Below are positions 7,728-14,268 of a stretch of 14,268 bases of DNA, one piece after another (within the stretch, counting starts at the first letter, position 1; every line of letters begins with the position of its first letter). Both the position numbers and the translations under genes were made by a program. Below the pieces are notes generated by a model that worked only from the letters and a program-made list of their open reading frames with translations, was not told the DNA's origin and did no database searches. Source of the DNA: Oscillospiraceae bacterium. Its GTDB lineage: Bacteria > Bacillota > Clostridia > WRCU01. The stretch is from NCBI GenBank assembly GCA_009783805.1, contig WRCU01000013.1, positions 1 to 14,268 of the forward strand. The letters run 5' to 3'.

Positions 7728-9671
7728 GACCGGGCCCCCGCCGTTCGCCCCCGGGCCCACATAAGCCCGCGGATCGCCGCCGCCCCCGAACGCCCCCGTA
7801 TAGAGCCTGTGGTAGCGTCCGCCCTCAGCCATGAGCGACTCATGGCTCCCCCGCTCGGCTATGCGCCCGGCCTCCATCACGATGATGTCGTCGGCGTCCC
7901 TTACGGTGGACAGGCGGTGCGCTATGACGAAGACCGTGCGGCCCTTCATGAGGCTGTCCATGCCCCGCTGCACTATGGCCTCCGTCCTGGTGTCTATGCT
8001 GGAAGTCGCCTCGTCCATGATCATCACGGGCGGGTCCGCCACGGCCGCCCTGGCGATCGCCAGGAGCTGCCTCTGCCCCCCCGACAGGCTGCCCCCGTCG
8101 CCGGTGATCACTGTCTCGTAGCCTTCGGGGAGCTTCGATATGAAGTCGTGCGCGTTCGCCAGCTCCGCGGCCTTCCGCACCTCCGCGTCGGTCGCGCCCG
8201 GGCTCCCGTACCGGATGTTGTCCGCGACCGTCCCGGTGAACAGGTGCGTGTCCTGCAGGACCACGCCCAGCGCCCGCCTCAGGTCACCCTTCCTTATGTC
8301 GCGGACGTCGACGCCGTCTATCGTTATGCTCCCGGCGCCCAGGTCGTAGAATCTGTTGATGAGGTTGGCTATGGTGGTCTTCCCGGCCCCGGTCGCCCCG
8401 ACGAACGCGACCTTCTCCCCGGGCTCGGCGCGTATCGTCACGTCCGAGATGACGGTCTTGCCCTCCTCGTACCCGAAGGTCATCCCCTCCATGCGCACGT
8501 CGCCGCGCACCTGCACGTACCGGAAGCCGCCTCCCCCGCCGTCCGCGCCTTCTCCGCCGTCATCCGCCCCCGCGCCGTCCGCGCCCAAGGGCACCTTCCA
8601 GGCCCAGGCGCCCGTCCGCCCGCCGGGGGCGCCCCCCATCCCTTTGGCGCCCACCAGCGTCACCGCGCCGTCGTCCGACTCCGGCCGCTCCGCCATGAGG
8701 TCCTGTATGCGCTCCGCCCCGGCCAGGGCCATGGTCACCACGTTCACCTGCGAGGACAGCATCCCTATGGGCGCGCTGAACGCCTTCGAGAGCGTCAGGA
8801 ACGCGGCGATGGTGCCCAGCGTCACCCCGGCCACCCCGTTCAGGGCCATGTAGCCGCCGATTATGGCTATGAGTACGTACTGCAGGTTCCCGACGTTCAT
8901 GAGGACGGGCATCAGTATGTTCGTCATGGCGTTCGCCTTGGCCACGTGGTCCCGGAAAACCTCGTTCCGCCTGTCGAACTCGGCCTGCGCCGCTTCCTCG
9001 TGGCAGAAGACCTTCACCACCTTCATCCCGCCCAGCATCTCCGATATGAGCCCGTTGAGGCCGCCGAGCGCCTTCTGCTGCCCGCGGAAGTGCTTGGACG
9101 CCTTGCCCGCCATCTTCCTCGCCAGGAAGAGCATTACTATCACCACGGCGAAGACGAAGAGGCTCAGCGGCACGCTCAGTATGAGCATGGAGGCGGTTAC
9201 GGCCGTGACGGTGACGATGCCGGAGAGGAGCTGCGGGAGCGTCATCGAGAGCATGTCGCGCAGCGTGTCCGCGTCGTTGGTGAACCGGCTCATCAGGTCG
9301 CCGTGCGTATGCGAGTCGTAGTATCCCAGCGGCAGCGTCTGCATGTGGGCGAACATCCTGTCCCTGACCTTCTTGAGCGTGCCCTGGGCGACCTCCACCA
9401 TCACCCGGTTATAGGCGAACGTGGAGGCGACGCCCGCGGCGTAGACCGCGCCCAACAGCGCGAGCGTGCTAATAAGCTCCGAGAAGGACGGGTCCTCCGC
9501 CCCCAGGAGCGGCGCGATGCAGTCGTCAATGAGCCTGCGCATGAAGAACGAGCCGGCGACGCCCGCCACCGAGCTCACGAGTATGAAGGCGAATGCGGCC
9601 ATGAGCGCGAGCCTGTACGCGCCGGTCATCTCCGCCAGGATGCCGCGGGCCGTCTTCAGCCTATCCCTCAT
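7725..9671 (-). CDS. ABC exporter half-transporter, canonical ATPase subunit
   Basis: A 648-residue fused permease-ATPase of the multidrug/lipid exporter type. Six membrane helices lie at about 21-43, 66-86, 143-165, 167-186, 254-278 and 284-306. The ATPase is complete: Walker A GATGAGKT at 425-432, Q-loop Gln473, signature LSGGQ at 529-533, Walker B VMIMDE at 549-554 with the catalytic Glu554, and switch His585 in IAHRLST. Between the two parts (330-385) is a long linker with TGAWAWK followed by an Asp/Gly-rich low-complexity run; the WAWK feature is, to my knowledge, shared by a clostridial subfamily. The C terminus (627-648) is a Gly/Pro-rich tail. Its ATG overlaps the end of the upstream exporter gene by 11 bases, with a G-rich ribosome site (GGGGGGTGGG) upstream. 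It should pair with that gene's product as the catalytically competent half of a heterodimer. The exported substrate is unknown. Confidence 0.94.
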   Translation of the reverse strand: MRDRLKTARGILAEMTGAYRLALMAAFAFILVSSVAGVAGSFFMRRLIDDCIAPLLGAEDPSFSELISTLALLGAVYAAGVASTFAYNRVMVEVAQGTLKKVRDRMFAHMQTLPLGYYDSHTHGDLMSRFTNDADTLRDMLSMTLPQLLSGIVTVTAVTASMLILSVPLSLFVFAVVIVMLFLARKMAGKASKHFRGQQKALGGLNGLISEMLGGMKVVKVFCHEEAAQAEFDRRNEVFRDHVAKANAMTNILMPVLMNVGNLQYVLIAIIGGYMALNGVAGVTLGTIAAFLTLSKAFSAPIGMLSSQVNVVTMALAGAERIQDLMAERPESDDGAVTLVGAKGMGGAPGGRTGAWAWKVPLGADGAGADDGGEGADGGGGGFRYVQVRGDVRMEGMTFGYEEGKTVISDVTIRAEPGEKVAFVGATGAGKTTIANLINRFYDLGAGSITIDGVDVRDIRKGDLRRALGVVLQDTHLFTGTVADNIRYGSPGATDAEVRKAAELANAHDFISKLPEGYETVITGDGGSLSGGQRQLLAIARAAVADPPVMIMDEATSSIDTRTEAIVQRGMDSLMKGRTVFVIAHRLSTVRDADDIIVMEAGRIAERGSHESLMAEGGRYHRLYTGAFGGGGDPRAYVGPGANGGGPV

Positions 9672-11424
9672 CGAAGTCGCCCACCCCCCTGGCCTGGGAG
9701 GCGCAGACCTCCCTATAGACCGCGTTGCCTGCCATCAGCTCCCCGTGGGTGCCCACGGCGCCCACGCCCGCCCCGTCCATGACGATGATGCGGTCCGCGT
9801 CCATGACGGAGGAGATGCGCTGGGCTATGATCAGCTTCGTCGTCTCGGGCAGCGTCTCGGACAGCGACTTCCTTATCGCGGCCTCCGTCCTCGCGTCGAC
9901 CGCGCTCGTCGAGTCGTCCAGTATCAGGACCTTGGGCCTCTTCAGGAGCGCCCTGGCTATGCAGAGCCTCTGCTTCTGCCCCCCCGACAGGTTGAGCCCC
10001 TCCTGCTCGACCTTGGCGCCGTAGCCCCCCGGCATGTCCATGATGAACCCGTCGGCCATCGCTAGCCCGCACGCCTCGCGCAGCTCGCCGTCGGTCGCCT
10101 GGGCGTCGCCCCACCTCAGGTTCTCGGCCACGGTCCCCGAGAAGAGCGTGTTCTTTTGGAGGACCATCGCGACGGCGTCGCGCAGGGCCGCGGGGTCGTA
10201 GTCCCGGACGTCGACGCCGCCCACCTTGACCGATCCGGACGTGACGTCGTACAGCCGCGGGATCAATTGGACCAGCGTGGACTTGGCGCTCCCCGTCCCC
10301 CCTATTATGCCCACGGTCTCGCCGGCCCCGATTGTCAGGTCCACCCCTTTGAGGCATAGCCTCCCGGCGTCGCCCACGTAGCTGAAGCCCACGCCGCTGA
10401 AGGATATCGAGCCGTCCGCCACCTCCGTTACCGGGTTGGCGGGTGGGAGTATCGCGGGCACCTCGCCGTACAGCTCCATCACGCGCTTGGCCGAGGTCCG
10501 CGAGATGACGATCATGACGAACACGAACGACAGCATGTTCAGGCTCATGAGTATCATCATCGAGTAGCTGACGATGCCCATGAGCTCACCGGTCGACATG
10601 GAGCCCGAGACTATCAGCCTGGCCCCGACCCAGGATATGAGGATGGTGCACGAGTATATGCAGAGCTGCAGGAAGGGCATGTTGAACGCGACGCGCTTCT
10701 GGGCCTTCGTGAAGTCGCGGTATATGTCGCCCGAGGCCTCCGAGAACTTCCCCGCCTCCCCCGCCTCGCGGGCGTATGACTTCACGACCCGGATGCCCCT
10801 CAGGTTCTCCCCGACCACGTTGTTCAGGGAGTCGTATCTCTTGAAGGCCCGGACGAAGATGGGGTGCACCTTCATCGTGATGGTGAAGAGCCCCGCGCCC
10901 AGCACGGGTATGGCCCCGACGAAGACCAGCGCCACGCTCGAATTTATCCGGAACGACATCGCGAGGGCGAACGAGACCATGAGGACGGCCCTCACGGCCA
11001 TGCGTATGACCGCGCCGTAGGCCATCATGATGTTGTTCACGTCGGTGGTCAGCCTGGTCATCAGGCTCGAGGGCGGGAACCTGTCCATGTTGGGGAACGA
11101 CAGCCCCTGGATCCTTCTGAAGAGGTCGGACCTGAGGTTGGCGGCGAAGCCCGCCGAGGCCCTCGCCGCGTAGACGCCGCTGAACGCGCCGAACGTGAGG
11201 GAGAGCGCGGCCAGCGCGGCCAGGGCCGAACCCATCCTGACGACGTGGCCCATGTCCCCGCCCGTGATCCCGTCGTCGATCAGCGAGGCCATCCCGAACG
11301 GGATGATGACCTCGATCACGACCTCAAAGGCCATGAGGATGGGCGCCAGCGCCGACTCCCTGACATGGCCGCGGACCGACCGCGACAGCGTGCGGATTAA
11401 CGTGTTTGATGTGTCGCCGGGCAT
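9661..11424 (-). CDS. ABC exporter half-transporter, degenerate ATPase subunit
   Basis: A 587-residue fused permease-ATPase, first gene of the exporter pair. Six membrane helices lie at about 27-47, 65-87, 138-158, 163-183, 248-270 and 281-307. The ATPase has Walker A GGTGSAKS at 375-382, Gln423, signature LSGGQ at 479-483 and Walker B VLILDD at 499-504. Asp504 stands where the catalytic Glu is expected, and Gln535 (IIAQRIS) replaces the switch His. The same pair of changes marks the degenerate site of heterodimeric exporters such as TM287/TM288, so this subunit probably binds ATP but hydrolyses it poorly. The start is the most upstream possible, because the codon before the ATG is an in-frame TAG. 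Its ribosome site is weak (GGGG with a 12-base spacer). An extended -10 promoter candidate lies about 45 bases upstream in the divergent region shared with the trpB-like gene. Confidence 0.94.
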   Translation of the reverse strand: MPGDTSNTLIRTLSRSVRGHVRESALAPILMAFEVVIEVIIPFGMASLIDDGITGGDMGHVVRMGSALAALAALSLTFGAFSGVYAARASAGFAANLRSDLFRRIQGLSFPNMDRFPPSSLMTRLTTDVNNIMMAYGAVIRMAVRAVLMVSFALAMSFRINSSVALVFVGAIPVLGAGLFTITMKVHPIFVRAFKRYDSLNNVVGENLRGIRVVKSYAREAGEAGKFSEASGDIYRDFTKAQKRVAFNMPFLQLCIYSCTILISWVGARLIVSGSMSTGELMGIVSYSMMILMSLNMLSFVFVMIVISRTSAKRVMELYGEVPAILPPANPVTEVADGSISFSGVGFSYVGDAGRLCLKGVDLTIGAGETVGIIGGTGSAKSTLVQLIPRLYDVTSGSVKVGGVDVRDYDPAALRDAVAMVLQKNTLFSGTVAENLRWGDAQATDGELREACGLAMADGFIMDMPGGYGAKVEQEGLNLSGGQKQRLCIARALLKRPKVLILDDSTSAVDARTEAAIRKSLSETLPETTKLIIAQRISSVMDADRIIVMDGAGVGAVGTHGELMAGNAVYREVCASQARGVGDFDEG

Positions 11425-11434
11425 CTAATAGAAT
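11406..11434 (+). promoter_or_regulatory. Sigma-70-type promoter for the trpB-like gene
   Basis: TTGATG (11406-11411; TTGA of TTGACA) and TAGAAT (11429-11434; 5 of 6 of TATAAT) are separated by exactly 17 bases. The box pair overlaps the first codons of the divergent exporter gene. Transcription would start near 11441, giving a leader of about 55 bases that contains a small hairpin and a palindrome. Match and spacing are good; use is inferred. Confidence 0.6.
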
Positions 11435-11444
11435 ATCCCCAAAC

Positions 11445-11459
11445 GCGGCGAATGGCCGC
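11445..11459 (+). repeat. Small hairpin in the trpB-like leader
   Basis: GCGGC and GCCGC pair as a 5-bp stem around a 5-base loop (GAATG), a few bases after the predicted transcription start. No T-tract follows, so this is not a clear attenuator. It may be a protein site or fortuitous. Confidence 0.3.
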
Positions 11460-11467
11460 CGGGAGTG

Positions 11468-11476
11468 AATATACCA
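11468..11476 (-). promoter_or_regulatory. Extended -10 promoter candidate for the exporter genes
   Basis: On the minus strand TGGTATATT reads as an extended -10 (TG-N-TATATT, 5 of 6 of TATAAT). It is about 44 bases before the ATG of the first exporter gene, in the only non-coding space available. No convincing -35 is seen. Its upstream TG lies inside the adjacent perfect palindrome. Confidence 0.45.
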
Positions 11477-11483
11477 CATGTGG
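11474..11483. promoter_or_regulatory. Perfect 10-bp palindrome, operator candidate
   Basis: CCACATGTGG is identical on both strands. It overlaps the extended -10 candidate of the exporter genes and touches the poly-G ribosome binding site (GGGGGGG at 11482-11488) of the trpB-like gene. A dimeric regulator bound here could affect both directions. No regulator gene is encoded beside it and the arms are short, so this is a candidate only. Confidence 0.4.
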
Positions 11484-11496
11484 GGGGGCTTAACGA

Positions 11497-12714
11497 ATGG
11501 ACTTCTCGGATTATCTGAGCCGGCAGCCGGACCGGGAGGGCCGATTCGGACGATACGGCGGCGCCTACCTCCCCCCCGGCCTCGTCCCCGCCTTCGCGGA
11601 GATAGACCTGGCCTACCGCACCATCAGCCGCTCGGCCAAATTCATCGCCGAGCTGAGGCGCATAAGGCGCGAGTTCCAGGGCAGGCCCACGCCCGTCTAC
11701 CATTGCGCCAGGCTCAGCGACCTCATCGGGAGCAGCCAGATATACTTGAAGCGCGAGGACCTCAACCACACGGGTGCGCACAAGCTGAACCACTGCATGG
11801 GTGAGGGGCTCCTGGCCAGGCACATGGGCAAGAGGCGGCTGATCGCCGAAACCGGCGCCGGGCAGCACGGGGTCGCCCTGGCCACGGCCGCGGCCTACTT
11901 CGGGCTGGAGTGCGAGATCCACATGGGCGAGGTCGACATAGCCAAGCAGGCCCCGAACGTCACCAGGATGAGGATCCTGGGCGCAAAGGTCGTGCCCGTG
12001 ACCCACGGGTTGAGGACGCTCAAAGAGGCCGTCGACTCCGCCTTCGAGTCGTACGCCGCCAGCTACGGCGACTCGATATACTGCATAGGTTCCGCGGTCG
12101 GCCCGCACCCGTTTCCGCTCATGGTCCGCGACTTCCAGACGGTCGTGGGGGTCGAGGCCCGCGAGCAGTTCATCGAGATGACCGGTTCCCTGCCCGAGGC
12201 CGTCCTGGCCTGCGTAGGCGGGGGCAGCAACTCCATCGGCATCTTCGCCCCGTTCCTGGCCGACCCGGGCGTGGAGCTGTATGGGGTGGAGCCCATGGGC
12301 AGGGGCCCGGGGGAGGGCGAGAACGCGGCCAGCATCACCTACGGCAGCGCGGGCGTCATGCACGGCTTCGAGAGCTACATGCTCAAGGGCGGCGACGGCG
12401 AGCCCGCGCCGGTCTACTCCATAGCGAGCGGGCTGGACTACCCGAGCGTGGGCCCAGAGCACGCCATGCTCCACGACGAGGGCCGCGTAAGGTACGTCTC
12501 GGCGGACGACGCCCAGGCGCTGGAGGCGTTCTTCAAGCTCTCGCGGTACGAGGGGATCATCCCGGCCATCGAGAGCGCCCATGCGATCGCCCATGCCATG
12601 AGGATGGCCAGGGAGGGCGGGACGCGCACACTGCTCGTCAACTGCAGCGGGCGCGGGGACAAGGACGTCGACTTCATCACGGAAAGGTACGGCTTCGGCG
12701 AGGGATATGTCTGA
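11497..12714 (+). CDS. trpB: Tryptophan synthase beta-chain-type PLP enzyme (orphan)
   Basis: This 405-residue protein aligns along the whole length of TrpB, which condenses indole with L-serine to L-tryptophan using PLP. Key features are present: [10 protein letters not shown] at 17-26, [14 protein letters not shown] at 85-98 with the PLP lysine Lys96, AETGAGQHG at 117-125 with catalytic Glu118, the phosphate loop GGGSN at 241-245, [11 protein letters not shown] at 312-322 with Asp314, [12 protein letters not shown] at 352-363 and NCSGRGDKD at 382-390 with Ser384. HKLNH replaces the common HKTN/HKIN. No trpA or other trp gene lies nearby, so it may act alone on free indole, or partner TrpA from elsewhere; another beta-replacement reaction cannot be excluded. 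The ATG is the first possible one (an in-frame TAA lies two codons upstream), with seven Gs 8 bases before it. An oxidoreductase gene follows after 46 bases, probably in the same transcript. Confidence 0.9.
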   Translation: MDFSDYLSRQPDREGRFGRYGGAYLPPGLVPAFAEIDLAYRTISRSAKFIAELRRIRREFQGRPTPVYHCARLSDLIGSSQIYLKREDLNHTGAHKLNHCMGEGLLARHMGKRRLIAETGAGQHGVALATAAAYFGLECEIHMGEVDIAKQAPNVTRMRILGAKVVPVTHGLRTLKEAVDSAFESYAASYGDSIYCIGSAVGPHPFPLMVRDFQTVVGVEAREQFIEMTGSLPEAVLACVGGGSNSIGIFAPFLADPGVELYGVEPMGRGPGEGENAASITYGSAGVMHGFESYMLKGGDGEPAPVYSIASGLDYPSVGPEHAMLHDEGRVRYVSADDAQALEAFFKLSRYEGIIPAIESAHAIAHAMRMAREGGTRTLLVNCSGRGDKDVDFITERYGFGEGYV

Positions 12715-12760
12715 GGGTATGGGGCGGCGACGCGGAAGACACATGATTGGGGGGTAGGCC

Positions 12761-13846
12761 ATGGGGGACAGGACCAAGGTCGCGCTGTTCGGGACCGGCT
12801 TCTGCGCCGGGGTGCACATGGAGAGCTACGCGAGGTTCGTCGGGGACGCCGAGGTGGTCGCCGTATACGGCCGCGACAGGCGCCGGCTGGACGCCTTCGC
12901 GGACGCGCACGGCATAAAGGGGCGGTACACGGACCCGGACAGGATGATCGCCGAGGCGGACTTCGAGGTCGCGGACGTATGCGTGCCGAACTTCATGCAC
13001 CACGGCATATGCCTGAAGGCGGCCGCGCGGGGCAGGCACGTCATAATGGAGAAGCCCCTGGCCCTGACGGCCGGGCAGGCGGAAGAGATGATAAAGGCGT
13101 GCCGCGAGGCCGGGGTGCTGCTCATGTACGCCGAGGAGCTCTGCTTCGCGCCCAAGTACGAGAGGGTCCGCGCGCTGGTGGCGGCCGGCGCCGTAGGGGA
13201 AGTCTACATGCTCAAGCAGTCCGAGAAGCACAGCGGCCCGCACAGCGCGTGGTTCTATGACAAGCGCCTCTCCGGCGGCGGGGTGATGATGGACATGGGC
13301 TGCCACGCCCTGGCCTGGTTCCGCTGGATGAACAAGGGCGCCAGGCCCGTCAGCGTCTACGCGGACATGAAGACCGTGCTCCACTCGGCCATCACGGACG
13401 CGGAGGACAACGCCGTCACCATCGTGGAGTTCGACAACGGGGTCACCTGCATGGCGGAGGACAGTTGGGCCAGGCACGGCGGCATGGACGACAGGATAGA
13501 GGTCTACGGCACGAAGGGCGTGTGCTACGCTGACCTCTTCCAGGGGAACGCCGCGCTCACCTACAGCGCCGAGGGCTACGACTACGCGAGCGAGAAGGCC
13601 GGCTCTTCCAGCGGCTGGAGCTTCACCGCCTTCGAGGAGGCCTTCAACCAGGGATACCCGCATGAGCTGGGCCACTTCATCGCCTGCGTCCGCGGGGGCG
13701 GCGCGCCGCTGGTCACGGGCGAGGACGGCCTGGCCGTGCTCGGGATGCTCAACGCCGCCTATGCGTCCGCCCGCATCGGGTCAAAGGTGCGCCTGCCCTA
13801 CGAGGCCGACGCGGCCTACCCGATGGAGCTGTGGAAGGGGCCCTAA
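12761..13846 (+). CDS. Gfo/Idh/MocA family NAD(P)-dependent oxidoreductase
   Basis: This 361-residue protein has the two-domain layout of the family at the usual length. An N-terminal Rossmann fold carries VALFGTGFCAGVH at 7-19 (GxGxxA/G-like nucleotide loop), CVPNFMHHG at 74-82 and the family hallmark MEKPLALT at 96-103, with the catalytic-site Lys98. In the C-terminal domain GGGVMMDMGCHALAWFRWM (172-190) supplies the conserved Asp178 and His182 facing the sugar. Members oxidise or reduce sugars, inositols and sugar acids with NAD(P). No signal peptide, so cytoplasmic. The ATG is the first possible start, since an in-frame TAG lies two codons upstream, and GGGGGG with a 6-base spacer precedes it. 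It lies 46 bases after the trpB-like gene. Its job may belong with the divergently encoded sugar enzymes rather than tryptophan; the substrate is not readable. Confidence 0.92.
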   Translation: MGDRTKVALFGTGFCAGVHMESYARFVGDAEVVAVYGRDRRRLDAFADAHGIKGRYTDPDRMIAEADFEVADVCVPNFMHHGICLKAAARGRHVIMEKPLALTAGQAEEMIKACREAGVLLMYAEELCFAPKYERVRALVAAGAVGEVYMLKQSEKHSGPHSAWFYDKRLSGGGVMMDMGCHALAWFRWMNKGARPVSVYADMKTVLHSAITDAEDNAVTIVEFDNGVTCMAEDSWARHGGMDDRIEVYGTKGVCYADLFQGNAALTYSAEGYDYASEKAGSSSGWSFTAFEEAFNQGYPHELGHFIACVRGGGAPLVTGEDGLAVLGMLNAAYASARIGSKVRLPYEADAAYPMELWKGP

Positions 13847-13849
13847 GGC

Positions 13850-13895
13850 CGGATGGGGCTGAATGATCGGGTGGTTCCCTTTGGTCGGATGGGGC
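13850..13895. repeat. 10-base direct repeat in a convergent junction
   Basis: CGGATGGGGC occurs at 13850-13859 and again at 13886-13895, 36 bases apart, within the 50-base gap between the oxidoreductase stop and the receiver-domain stop. I see no robust terminator hairpin here. The repeat may be a remnant of local duplication. Confidence 0.4.
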
Positions 13896-13896
13896 C

Positions 13897-14268
13897 CTAT
13901 TTTAAATGCGCCCGCATCTTGGCGACGACCTCGTCCAGGTTGATGGGCTTGCCCACGTGGCCGTCCATCCCGGACTCCAGGCACCTCTCGACGTCCTCGC
14001 GGAAGACGTTCGCCGTCATCGCTATGATCGGCACGTCCGCGGCCCCCGGCACTCCGAGCTCGCGTATCGCGCGCGTTGCCTCATAGCCGTCCATCGCCGG
14101 CATCTGGATATCCATGAAGACCATGTCGAAAGCGCCCGGCTGCTCGGAGAAGAGACGCACGGCCTCTTCGCCGTCCTCCGCGCACACGACCGAGACTAGC
14201 GTCGGCTCGAGCAGCGTGCACACTATCTCACGGTTTATCTCCATGTCCTCCGCGAGCAGGATGCGCCT
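13897..14268 (-). CDS. C-terminal receiver (REC) domain, probably of a hybrid histidine kinase (5' partial)
   Basis: The frame is open to the right edge, so the gene starts outside the window; the ATG at 14244 lies inside the domain. The visible 123 residues form one complete CheY-like receiver domain: RILLAEDMEIN at 2-12 (acidic pair Glu7-Asp8), phospho-acceptor Asp53 in MVFMDIQMPAMDG, Thr85 in AMTAN and Lys107 in VGKPI. The protein ends a few residues after the last helix, so no DNA-binding output domain follows. The ILLxEDxEINREI opening is typical of receivers attached to the C terminus of hybrid sensor kinases, which makes that the best guess; a longer response regulator with an N-terminal output domain is less likely. 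Target and signal are unknown. It converges on the oxidoreductase gene with a 50-base gap. Confidence 0.9.
   Translation of the reverse strand, partial: RRILLAEDMEINREIVCTLLEPTLVSVVCAEDGEEAVRLFSEQPGAFDMVFMDIQMPAMDGYEATRAIRELGVPGAADVPIIAMTANVFREDVERCLESGMDGHVGKPINLDEVVAKMRAHLK

Noticed and set aside
7707..9782. A 691-codon plus-strand open frame opposite the canonical exporter gene
   Set aside because: It is antisense to a clear ABC transporter with all motifs, its composition is Arg/His/Pro/Val-rich without domain motifs, and it arises because TTA, CTA and TCA are avoided in the real gene.
11425..12819. A 464-codon minus-strand open frame opposite the trpB-like gene
   Set aside because: It is antisense to a complete TrpB, runs through the divergent control region and into the oxidoreductase start, and shows no recognisable domain.
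12677..13675. A 332-codon minus-strand open frame opposite the oxidoreductase
   Set aside because: It is a mirror of the Gfo/Idh/MocA gene with shadow-type composition and no ribosome site or motif.
13847..13896. Possible terminator between the convergent oxidoreductase and receiver genes
   Set aside because: Only short stems (GGG/CCC around 5 bases, GGCC/GGCC) are found and none is followed by a proper T-tract; a direct repeat is the only clear structure.
14222..14244. ATG at 14244 as the start of a small stand-alone response regulator
   Set aside because: The frame continues upstream to the window edge through the conserved first strand (ILLAED), so the ATG lies inside the receiver domain.

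Overview
The window reads as a piece of a G+C-rich bacterial chromosome. It is densely coded, with no gap longer than about 80 bases. I favour an anaerobic Firmicute of the Clostridia. The reasons are the paired exporter half-transporters, of a type I know from Clostridia (including a linker with a Trp-Ala-Trp-Lys motif), strong GGAGG-like ribosome binding sites, and sugar-catabolic families (URO-D, ADP-ribosylglycohydrolase, GH78, Gfo/Idh/MocA) that often cluster in gut and rumen Clostridia. Ile is written ATC or ATA, rarely ATT, and AGG is a major Arg codon despite the high G+C. The lineage is inferred; no RNA gene or taxonomic marker is present.

Layout. (1) 1-657, plus strand: an RraA-family protein cut by the left edge, ending at a 9-bp hairpin terminator that also serves the convergent minus-strand genes. 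(2) 697-7689, minus strand, transcribed right to left: a GH78-type alpha-L-rhamnosidase-like enzyme, a tandem two-domain ADP-ribosylglycohydrolase-family protein, a URO-D-family protein and a TIM-barrel sugar isomerase/epimerase. (3) 7725-11424, minus strand, just upstream of the catabolic genes: two overlapping ABC exporter half-transporter genes, one with a degenerate and one with a canonical ATPase site, so very probably a heterodimer. (4) 11425-11496: a 72-base divergent control region. (5) 11497-13846, plus strand: a tryptophan-synthase-beta-type PLP enzyme without trpA, then a Gfo/Idh/MocA oxidoreductase. (6) 13897-14268, minus strand: the C-terminal receiver domain of a protein running off the right edge, probably a hybrid histidine kinase.

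How the genes may work together. The four minus-strand catabolic genes look like an intracellular route for an unusual rhamnoside or other glycoside. The GH78-type enzyme would release the sugar, the isomerase and possibly the divergently encoded oxidoreductase would process it, and the ADP-ribosylglycohydrolase and URO-D proteins would do steps I cannot assign. All lack an evident signal peptide and no sugar importer is in view. The exporter genes could be co-transcribed with them, but a possible internal promoter at the exporter/GH78 boundary suggests at least partly separate expression.

Most worth following up: the tandem ADP-ribosylglycohydrolase, whose first half has lost the Asp-Asp metal motif and carries Glu for both Asp of the second motif; the URO-D protein with Asp-x-Asp where corrinoid methyltransferases have His-x-Cys; and the compact divergent promoter region with a perfect palindrome. 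I found no CRISPR array, insertion sequence, tRNA or rRNA.
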